Made by a program: the position numbers and the translations under genes
Notes under the pieces: model-generated
Databases searched by the model: none
What the model saw: only the letters and a program-made list of their open reading frames with translations
What the model was told of the DNA's origin: nothing
Shown here: one piece after another, positions 33,618 through 42,599 of the stretch
How positions within the stretch are numbered: position 1 is the stretch's first letter
How the letters are laid out: each line of letters starts with the position of its first letter
DNA from: Neckera pumila
Lineage: Eukaryota; Streptophyta; Bryopsida; Hypnales; Neckeraceae
Direction: 5' to 3'
Assembly: GCA_963969595.1 (NCBI GenBank)
Contig: OZ018414.1
Location: forward strand, 22,117,660-22,181,659
DNA: 64,000 nt

Positions 33618-33725
33618 GGCGAAGCTTCGCCGTCTTGGAGGGTACTTCCTCCAAAGGCTGACAAAAACTACTTTAAATTTGAAATATTAGTGACTGAAAA
33701 TTGTAACTAAGGGCGAAGCTTCGCC
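33618..33725 (-). repeat. Two perfect GGCGAAGCTTCGCC palindromes
   Basis: Identical 14-bp palindromes lie at 33618-33631 and 33712-33725, each followed by GT and a G-rich run. They are in the transcribed leader, downstream of the P2 TATA box. Confidence 0.75.
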
Positions 33726-34278
33726 GTATTGGGGGGTATGGCCCCAAATTTCGGACAAAATACCACTTAGCGGTTAGTATGAGGGTTGGATCTCACCCAA
33801 CTCACTCTAAAATATTATAACCGACTCTTGGACCACTTCTTCCAACGTCTAGGCTTCAGGGGGAATTTGCAACACTCAAAAGGTGTGAAATTCCTCACCA
33901 AAAAAGCGCGGTAGGAAGTTGGTTAGTAGACAACGGACTCAAAACAAAAATCCAAGGGTTCCAACTACCGGCTGCGCCGAGATCCGGTTGGAATATCCTT
34001 GGCATTAGTACAAAAAACAAAGCAAAGAAAGAAAACACAAAATATGTGTTAGCAATGATTCAAAGGGATCCCAACGTTTTTTGAATGGCACCAAAAATCA
34101 AACAAAGAATGGAATTCAAAACTCTAATGCAATAAAAGCAAGGTTTTTGGTTCCAGACCAAAAACTCAACAATTGCCAACGATTTTGGCAAAATAACAAA
34201 GCAAGAATCCAAAGCCTCGTATCAACTCAATTAACATAAAATGAAGAAAAGGGATGCAAAGGGAGTTAGTGGGAGCCC

Positions 34279-34285
34279 TTTTATA
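34279..34285 (-). promoter_or_regulatory. TATA box of P2
   Basis: The minus strand reads AAAAGTATAAAAGGGCTCCC, a textbook TATA box, aligned with those of P1 and P3. Confidence 0.65.
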
Positions 34286-35300
34286 CTTTTCCAGGGCTTC
34301 CATTAACCTCTTTTTACTCTAAATAATATCTACATAAACTAAAATAATATCTAAGTAAATTAAAATGACTAACTACTACGCCTAATTCTACCCTACAGCT
34401 GAATGGGCTATATCTTTTGGAGAAAAGCTCCAAATGGAAAATGGTCTGCGGCGTTGGCTCCATAAGACCCTTTTTAGTCTAGGAATCCCTTCACCCCCTA
34501 TTCCTAAGTCGATTTTCTTCATAAAAGATAGTGTTTTCCAACCTAGTGACAAAGGTGGAAAATCCAACTCTTGGAGTTTATATCTTTTGCTGATTCTAAC
34601 TAGCCAGGGTTGTCCGGAAGGTCCAAGAATGTCAAAAAAGAGTTGCTATTGACTTAATTCGGACTTTGTCAGCTCGTGATTCGCCGGTCCATCCGCGGAA
34701 TGTTTTGGAATTCCGTTAAATTCCGTTAGCGCCGCCGGTTTGGGTAGTTACCGATGTCGGAATGTTGTGATACTTGATTAGGCTCTTATTCAAACTAAAA
34801 TATACTATCCTAATTTTTAGTGGGATTTTACCATTACCAGAGTAATTTCTATGAATTTCTTAATCCGTGGTAATTTTGGTTGATTTCCCAGGGAGTCATC
34901 TTCTGCAATTTGGAAAATTACGAAATAATTTGGGTAGCTTTTAGGAAGTTCCCAAACCCTTTTTGCAAAATTCCAACCCAAAATGGTACTTATTCAAGGA
35001 GAAATAAATTCCTATCTCCTGATTTCAGTTCCTTTATAAAGGAATCTTCCTCGTATGAGGGAATCTTGGCAATCCGTCTTCGCCATTACGCTCCTGGCAT
35101 GTTTCTAAGTCAGAAACACCTCTCTCCATGTCGCGGTCGCCTCCTCGTGATTTTCTATGAATTTTGGCTTAAAAAGTCCTACGGGGCAACTATTTACCAA
35201 TATTTTCTTTCAAGCTCGGTTTTCACCCAAACTCCTCTCATGGGCTTTCTAAGTTACTGGTAAACTATAATGACCTACGACCTACTATTTTTAGCCAATT

Positions 35301-35838
35301 CACTATTTGTATGCATCTTCGTGGTAAAAACTCTTTGTAAATTCTATTAGTATTCTAATATTTGGGTGTAGGTTGGAATTAGAACTCTTTCAATTCCTAT
35401 TTGGGCTCTCATTTACCCATTTCTACTGCTAGAACTTAAGAAAGAGCACATATTCAAATGGTTTTGATGCTTTTTGGGTTTTCATCTCAACAGGTATCAT
35501 TCTATCTCAATTATTCACAAAGTTGGATAACTGGTCAATTTGATAACAATTTACTCATTAAAATGAGTAAAAAGCAAAAAAATTTAGACTCTAAGTTCTA
35601 GGTGACAACCTTGGGACTCACAGTCTCCTAATATGTTTCTTCTCTCAATTCTTCTTCATTCTTAGTTTGTTATTGTGTTGTGTTAGAATTGGCTATGGAG
35701 AATGGTAAGGTTGGTTTTTATGGTGACAAGCCTAATTTTAGCAAAATAAAATAAAAAAAAGTGGGATGGGGTGGCGAGCAACAGTTTGACCTTTATCATT
35801 TTTAGTTTTTGCATTGTTAATCAAATTTTCCAAACTAG
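35301..35838. other. AT-rich spacer, no gene seen
   Basis: No convincing frame or repeat structure. It lies between the upstream end of P2 and the variable stretch of P3. Confidence 0.45.
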
Positions 35839-36080
35839 ACTCCCTTGCTGGACTGAGACTCCCCGGACTGGACCCCTTATTGGATTCCCTTGCTGGACTG
35901 AGACTCCCCAACTGGACCCCCCAATACTCAAATCCAATACCCAGTTGAGCCCTCGTGGCTCCTTAGTTCTGGTCTTGATCTGCTCCTAAGTTCTGGTCCT
36001 TAATCTGACTCCTAAGTTCTGGTCCTTGATCTAGCTCCTAAATTCTGGTCCTTGATCTGCCTTCTAAGTTCCGGTCCTCG
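35839..36080 (-). repeat. Variable tandem repeats of P3
   Basis: Two copies of an approximately 45-bp unit (CCCTTGCTGGACTGAGACTC and following, 35839-35925) are followed by five copies of an approximately 26-bp unit (CCTAAGTTCTGGTCCTTGAT and CTG, 35962-36080). They occupy the CTGG-rich slot of the P family. Confidence 0.75.
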
Positions 36081-36175
36081 TTTCTAATAACTGGGGACTA
36101 ATTCTAATGCAAGGATAAATCAACTAATGATTATTCTAATTTTTGTTGGATTTTTAGGGAAAATTTTCCTAAAAT

Positions 36176-36325
36176 CACTAGTAGAAAATTCAATTTTTCT
36201 ATTGTTTTGGTCAAGTTAATCGGGTCAATTTTTGACAGAAAACTGTTGAAATCCACAGATTTTTGTCAAAAATTGACAGGATCAACACAACCAAAACAAC
36301 AGAAAAACTGAATTTTCTACTAGTG
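36176..36325. mobile_element. CACTA-type MITE, 150 bp, AAT target duplication
   Basis: The left end is CACTAGTAGAAAATTCAATT; the right end read inward is CACTAGTAGAAAATTCAGTT. Arms stay similar for about 65 bp. AAT flanks both sides (36173-36175 and 36326-36328), the 3-bp duplication expected of CACTA elements. Confidence 0.85.
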
Positions 36326-36455
36326 AATTAAGTAGTTCTAAACCACAACACTCTATAATTCTCACAGTCAACGTATTTTTGGGAATCTTTTAAGAACACA
36401 AACTTCTAACTATTTTAAGGGTTTTTTCTATAAAATTGAAAGAATTCCAAGGCTA

Positions 36456-37235
36456 CGGTGACTCCCAAAAGTAGTCGGCCACCCTTAAAAACGCTCTCAT
36501 AAAATGAAAAATTGGAATTTTGAAGTGAAATTTAGACATGTTGTTGTACAAAAGAAGTTCAACCCTCATGTGTAATTTCACTTTAAATGGACTATATTTA
36601 AACCTATTATTAACTGAATGAAATTTCTATGGGAAAAAAAACTTTTTGTGAGAAGTCAAAATGTCCCATTTCTTTTTATAGGAAGAAAGTACAGCTTGAC
36701 TAGAATCACATGTTACAAGTTTCATGAATTTTGGATTTTTATTGATTGAGATCTAATTGATTGAAATTTGACCCCAAAATTTTGTTTTTTTAATTTTTCA
36801 CTCCATAAATTGAAAAAAAATAAAAAAAATATTTAAAATAATGTAAAATGTTTATATATACCAAAAGCATATTTTTATGCAATTTAAAAAGTGAAAACTT
36901 AAAAAAACAAAATTTTGGGGTCAAATTTCAATCAATTAAATTTCAATCAATAAAAATCTAAAATTCATGAAACTTGTAACATGTGATTCTAGTCAAGATG
37001 TACATTCTTCCTATAAAAAAAATTGGAACATTTTGACTTCTCACAAAAAGTTTTTTTCCCATGGAATTTTCATTCAATTAATAATAGGTCTAAAACTAGG
37101 CCATTTAAAGTGAAATTATACACAAAGGTAGAATTTCTTTTGTACAACATCATGTCTAAATTTCACTTCAAAATTCCAATTTCTCAATTTATGCGAGCAT
37201 TTTTAAAGGTAACCAACTATTTTTGGAAGTCACTG
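36456..37235. mobile_element. Tc1-like foldback element, 780 bp, TA target site
   Basis: TA dinucleotides flank arms CGGTGACTCCCAAAAGTAGT and (inward from the right) CAGTGACTTCCAAAAATAGT. The arms remain inverted repeats for about 350 bp each with a short AT-rich centre. The terminal pattern CAGTGxCTxxCAAAAGTA followed by TCGG and a C-rich run resembles Tc1-like transposon ends known best from animals. There is no transposase. It interrupts P3. Confidence 0.8.
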
Positions 37236-37249
37236 TAACTAAATAATTC

Positions 37250-38960
37250 TAAATAATGGATTTTAAGGTCAAAGCTTTGCCGTACGGGAGGAACACCAGG
37301 CAAAACTTGAAAATAAACGGCTCCGGTCCTTTCTTAGATGATCTAATCTTTAACTGAGGTGCTCATGATAGTGCTTAAACCAAAAATCAAAGATTAAAGT
37401 GAGTCACAAGTTTTCCAATAGTTTAATCCTTAAATGAGGTACACATGACCATGTTTACCCAAAAATTAGGAATTAATCAAGTCAATACTATTACAATTGG
37501 CAAGTTTGGTTAGTATTTTAAACAATGTATCAAGTTTTTGAGGGACTAAACCTCCCAATGTGAATTTTAGTATGGTTTGTTGGCTTAAAGGGAACCCCGC
37601 GTCTTTTAACCAAGACCTCCACTAAAGGAATTGAATTGAAAGCAAAAGATGACCGTGTCTTGGCCTCAATAAATAATTCCAACAAAGTGTCGGTAAGCAA
37701 AATCAAAGTGTGGGTCTTTCACACTTTGGCAGCGTATCAGTAAGCAGAAAAGAGGTTGAGGAAACCTTAGAGGGGGGCCTTTTATACTTTTCAAAAAGTC
37801 CCACCCCTTTGGTTTACCATGAGATATTGTACGCTTTTGCCCAAAAACTAATTTAACTAACCCTAAGCTTATTTCTAATCTATCCTAAGATATTTCCTAA
37901 ATAATCTTTGTTTAATCTAAAAACTTTCTAGAACAAGCCTTAATTAGCAAGGAAATCTTGTACAAATAAAATCTTAGATTTTTTCCAAAGATATTTAGGA
38001 TTTTAATCTATTTTACCTTAGGATATTATGCGTTTTAATCCTAAGATATTTCCAATTATTCTTAGTTTATTCACAGAGTTTTTTTTAGGAAAGATTTGAA
38101 ATCTTAACTAAATCCAATCTTTGTTTCTAACCAAGATATTTTGTGAATTAACTTAGAATTACCACTAATTACTTTTAAAAAGTCAAACCTACAGCTGGAC
38201 CCTCTCTATCTTTTAGAGAACAACTTGAAATTGAAAACCAATTGTGCCATTGCGTTCAACGGAAGGTTTGTGGGAGCAAGAAAACATTCTTCATTCGCAA
38301 CATTTGGACACCGTGAACTCCTGGTACGCTGGTCAATCTGCTGCCACATTGTAAATTCTTGTTAAATTCGATGCCATTGGTGATTCCGGTACTTTGGACT
38401 ATTGGAAAGTCTTCAAACTTAATAGATCACTTATCGAACACACAAAACTCTATCCTAATTTTTAGTGAGATTTTACCGCAGTCTAGGTAAGTTCTATGAA
38501 TTTACCATCAGTTTAAAAGGCGGTTGACTTCTCATAGAGTCATTGTGGAGTTTTGTAAAATCACAAAACTTTTGGAGAAACCTTTTGAGAATTTCCACAA
38601 GTGAAGGGCAAAATCAAATCTCCCATAATACAATTCATAAGGAGACTAAAATCAAACGCTCCTTAATAATTTCCACCCAGGGAAGAAATTGTTCTGGTAC
38701 CAGGGCTTATTGTAGATGATTAGCTCCTAAGTTGACCTCTTGGCATGCTTTTATTCTAAAAGCACCTTTTTCTATATTCCAATCACCTAATCCTTTGTCT
38801 ACTTTGCATTCTGGCTTGATATTCTTAAATTACCAGCAACGTAACATAACTATTCCAAATCCTTTATGAATTGGATCTAGACTCTTGGAAACCTATTAGT
38901 AGACTCTTTTACTTAGCCAAGTCGTCACATGCCACTTGCAGGCTTAGTTTCACATGGTCC
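37250..38960 (-). mobile_element. Gene-like repeat P3 (partial)
   Basis: The minus-strand copy has TATA box TATAAAA (37780-37786), one AAGCTT palindrome (37270-37279), and an upstream region aligning with P1 and P2 (CTAATTTTTAGTGAGATTTT, GACTTCTCATAGAGTCAT). Its leader contains two approximately 85-bp tandem units (about 37325-37500). Its variable stretch lies at 35839-36080 and is separated by two inserted elements. The short exon and intron were not found. Confidence 0.55.
37780..37786 (-). promoter_or_regulatory. TATA box of P3
   Basis: The minus strand reads AAAAGTATAAAAGGCCCCCC, aligned with the P1 and P2 TATA boxes. Confidence 0.6.
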
Positions 38961-39659
38961 TAGTATAATTGTTTTGCAAAGAAGCAGCACTGGCACCCGC
39001 GTTTTATAGATCTGCCGGTTTGCCTTTTACTTATTCACTTTTGCTTTCCTTGACTTGGCTGTGTAATAGGGAATACGTTATTACTCTGGAACTACCTTCT
39101 TGCCTCTGCGTTTACCAGTTGCATTCAGTGCAGGCTTCTATCTTTTCTTCATAGTGGAGTCCAGAAGTGCTTGGACGTCATGCGTCACGACTTTGAAGTG
39201 GTCCTGCAACCCGAAGTAGCACATGTACTTGCGTTATCATTTCAGTGCTGAATAGCAACATCAAAATGGCAGACACAACAATGTGTGTCACCCTGTGGTA
39301 GTGCATCCCCATTCTGTGAAACAAATTTACCCAAAAATCGCGAAATGTGTTCCAGGGTACATTATGTTGCTTTGTCTAATATGGTCACGGAATCATTGAG
39401 GTGTGCCGTGTATCAAACAACCTACACATTGCCTCATAGTAATCACGCGTCCTGCTCCTCCTTGCATAACGATTCAGGGACACTATGTTGAATCTATTCT
39501 AGAAATTCGCAATCAATTTTCCAGAGCAATGGCCTCAAGATTAAGGTTTCTCATGCTCAAAGTTGCAGAGGTGCTGTGCCTGATATACTAATAATGTGGC
39601 CATTAAGCGCATGAATGCTTTTGGTGGGTGGTAGGGCAAAACCTCCGTGGACCCTAAAA
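38961..39659. other. Possible extension of the 39.7-kb remnant, unresolved
   Basis: Minus-strand sequence has short coding-like runs (HFKVVTHDVQALLDSTMKKR at about 39150-39210) separated by stops. Nothing is recognisable. Confidence 0.25.
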
Positions 39660-40093
39660 CTAGATTGTCATGCAAAGAAATGTGACAACGCTTCGTACAG
39701 AGTTGAATGAGGACTTATTGGATAAGTTGTGCAGCGAGTATGCCTGCGGCTTGGTCAGTGACCCAGGAGCATTTTTCTTCCTTACATCGTGGTTGAATGT
39801 AGCTAGGAACTTCAAGTTCTGCTGCTCGCCTTGCAGGAAGTCTTCTAATCTATCCCAAAGAATGGCTGCAATTTCAAATTCAACGACAAAATTAAAACCA
39901 CTTGTCTCATGTGGAAGCCAAACTAGGTCCACGTATCTAATGAGCCTTGGGTTTGAGTACTGCACCATGTCCAGCAAGGACCAAACAAGCTCCGTCTCCC
40001 GTTGCAGATCATAAGCTCCACTAGCTTCCGGCTTCTCCTCTTCATGCGTCGATGATTTGAAATCATCACTGGATTCTATAATTACCAAAGAAT
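39660..40093 (-). pseudogene. Exon-like ORF, hypothetical protein
   Basis: On the minus strand a TACTGCAG acceptor (exon from 40093) opens about 144 codons: DSLVIIESSDDFKSSTHEEE, LVWSLLDMVQYSNPRLIRYV, FEIAAILWDRLEDFLQGEQQ, NAPGSLTKPQ. The composition is protein-like and amphipathic. The frame extends upstream to 40274 but without an ATG. It lies about 530 bp inside the second R1 repeat in the same direction, mirroring the arrangement at 1136-1882, although the proteins are not obviously related. No family was recognised. Confidence 0.4.
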
Positions 40094-40619
40094 CTGCAGT
40101 ATGAAGACTATACGTACTATACGTGATCTCTACTGACGTCAAAGTAGGCGGTGTAGGATGTGTATGACGTGCTACAAATCCAAAAGCCAGAAAACAGTAA
40201 AAAATTTGGAGTGAACGTGGACTGTAGTCTGCATATGCAACAAAAGGGCAAAACAGCCACGCAAAGACAGACAAACTTCAGGAAGCAGGCCATGAACCCT
40301 AGTGCACCGCCATGAACCCTACTGGCGCCCAACCGGTTGAAGTGTCGTGCTCACGCAAATTCAGGCGTTTTTGAATGCGATGTAGGACGGCGACGCAGAA
40401 TTTTTACAACGGTCTGTTTTTTGTGCTTGCAAAACACATCGTTCATTTTTAGTGGCATCCTTGACATGGATGAAACTTTGTAGATGTTCACCACGTCTTG
40501 TAATTTAGGACAGACGAGGTCTTTGTGTAGAATAGTCCATCACCGCACTCCAAAATGCAGAACTTGTGCGTAAACTGGACTTTCAACGACGAATTATTGC
40601 AGGTCTACGTTTGGTATTC

Positions 40620-40797
40620 TGAAAGTTAATGCCTCCGTCGGCTTTACAAGAGGAACGTCTTTGTATTGGGAACGTTGACACGTTCCCCTATAAGTCAGCC
40701 AGTCTGCGCGTGCAGGCTGGACCCAACCTGGACCCTGCGAGCCACATCGGGCAGGCCCACAAAGGATGAGAGGATTTAACGTTCTGCCTGGAGGACG
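40620..40797 (-). repeat. GC-rich repeat R1, copy 2 (inverted)
   Basis: Read on the minus strand from 40797, GGCAGAACGTTAAATCCTCT and the following 150 bp align with 1136-1305, including CTTTGTGGGCCTGCC, CCTGCACGCGC and CTGGCTGAC. Confidence 0.6.
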
Positions 40798-40915
40798 CAT
40801 AAAAATCAAACCTCTATACCCCCACATTCCCGTTCTGATAGGGGTCTTTGTAAATTTGATAAGACTTATTTGGAAAGCCCTCAAGGTCGCTACAATTTTG
40901 ATAAGAGTTATTGTA

Positions 40916-41514
40916 CAGTCGGGTCCAACAATCTTACGATTTTCTGCAGCCTTCTGAGATTTGGTGAACTTTGAAAGACCAATGTATGCTCAAAAATGAA
41001 CGGAATTTTGAATCGTAAATTGCGTTGGAATCACACTCAAGTCTACTTTATAATCATTGCAAATACACATATGTAATTGAAAATCATACAAAAAGTTTGA
41101 TGTTTTCTATACACTATCTACCATCTAGTGTTGTCACCATTTGTGAAAATTACAACTAATATTTAATGGTCCATATGACAAATGAGCCTTCAAAATTGCT
41201 TTAGAGATACTTGATCTCATATGCTTGTATAATTTCTTTCTTCTTCTTAACCTAAATGCAAAAAAACTGTGACTATCTTCCAAAGAATCTCTATGACATG
41301 GTAGATAGTGTATGAAAGGAGTTCAAATTGTTGTATGGTTTTCATTTATTCATTTTTCACTTGTTATAAAGTTGAAGTGCACTGCATTGCGGTTCCAATG
41401 CAATTTGCGATTTCAAAATTGGATCATTTTTGAGCATGCTAGAGCTCCTTGAAGTTGATGAACTTTCTAGTGAAAACTGGCTTGAAAAAATCGTAAGATT
41501 GTTGTACCCGACTG
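40916..41514. mobile_element. TA-flanked foldback element, mariner type
   Basis: Flanking TA sits at 40914-40915 and 41515-41516. The left end is CAGTCGGGTCCAACAATCTT; the right end read inward is CAGTCGGGTACAACAATCTT. Inverted similarity continues to the centre (TGCTCAAAAATGA, CATACACTATCTACCAT), so the whole 599 bp is a foldback. There is no transposase. TIR start CAGT and TA target point to Tc1/mariner, perhaps the pogo branch. Confidence 0.75.
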
Positions 41515-41516
41515 TA

Positions 41517-42578
41517 CATTTAGAGCTCCGGAACGATATAAATACCAACACCACATCAGATTGACGAACACGTCCCATTTCCGCCCAACAAATTGAACAA
41601 GCCAACGGCATGCAGGACGGTCTCCCACAAGTTGATTATTATTACAGAAAGAAGGTACAGGAGTTCGTTACAGCTCAAGGGTATTCTGATCTCAAGTGTC
41701 CCAGCTTGTCCCTCAACTTTCATGGTACTGGACTCCTAGCAAATTCTCGCAGAAGCTCTCACTACCTCCTATTACGCACTCAATCAGAGGACAGATACGA
41801 TTATCACTATCCCATGGTGCTGATCTCTATCAAAAAGAGCACTCCCTTCCAAGTCGGAAGGCGGCAATTACTTACAATAGTGTGTTGGCTCTAGCCTTCT
41901 ATGGCCTATGTTACACTATGTCATGACTCTCATCTCTTCCTAATCCATGTTTCAATGGGGTCGCTTGCAGCCACAGAATATGAAAAACATTTGATCGATC
42001 AGAAAAACAACGCTTAATTTGCTTGCAATCACCGCAGAGTTGAGAAACTCTGTCAACCGGAAGACATTGTGTGGGAAACACATAACCGGTGAAGTTGTGG
42101 ACTACTGAATGTCAATTAACTTGTGAGGCGCGGATTGGAGAAGTTGCAGGTTCATAGGAAGCCATACTCGTGAATTCACGCTGTGCAGGGCTCCTCGTCC
42201 GAGCTCAAGTTTTTGAAAAAATCAACGTCTGGAATTGCTGAAACCCTGATCTGATTATCAAATACACAACTGTCGCAAGCCTCCTGGAACTCCACAAGTT
42301 ATCTAGGACAGATTGAATTCTGTTGATACATTTTTCAGCATCGCTGAATGTGGAAAACGGTTTCACCACATGAACGATTGATGTCTCTGCATGACCAGCA
42401 ATAGGATCAGGTCAGACACAGGATGGGAACATAAACATCTACCAATTCAAAAGATGAAAAAGCATTTTCTAGAGGCACATTTGTTGCTCTCAAATCCATT
42501 ATTCTTGTTCTGTCAAATTATCATATAAAATTCGCGTACTACCTTGCCACGAACAACATAGCCAAGAGCCAATGGGAG
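41517..42578. other. Downstream flank of the DUF688 gene; doubtful 94-codon ORF
   Basis: A TATAAATA at 41538 is followed by an ORF from 41610 to 41894 (+) beginning MQDGLPQVDYYYRKKVQEFV. The first 30 residues look protein-like, the rest does not. I do not call it a gene. The rest of the interval holds nothing recognisable. Confidence 0.3.
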
Positions 42579-42599
42579 CTACATGGAATCGAGCATGCG
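42579..42599 (-). other. Exon 3 of the DUF688-family gene (terminal micro-exon)
   Basis: After TTGAATTTCAG the 21-nt coding part reads RMLDSM and TAG. The preceding intron is 137 bp. Being so short, it rests on splice signals and frame alone. Confidence 0.5.

Larger units (their letters stand above)
30440..35300 (-). mobile_element. Gene-like repeat P2 (most complete copy)
   Basis: Minus-strand order: upstream region (about 35300-34290), TATA box (34279-34285), leader with CCTAGACGTTGGAAG and two perfect 14-bp palindromes (33712-33725, 33618-33631), hairpin (33491-33508), CTGG/CTGA-rich variable stretch (about 33450-32820), short exon (31817-31864), AT-rich intron with three hairpins, and the end block with CTTGGAAGG (30520-30530). 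It is collinear with P1 over all of these blocks. No protein-coding domain of a transposon was found. Confidence 0.65.

Noticed and set aside
37023..37238. 71-codon ORF
   Set aside because: It lies wholly in the arm of the Tc1-like foldback and has no transposase character.
1136..40797. One 39.7-kb transposon bounded by inverted R1 repeats
   Set aside because: The flanks show no target duplication, the interior is a mix of unrelated nested elements, and each R1 copy leads into a different remnant. Two independent copies are the simpler reading.
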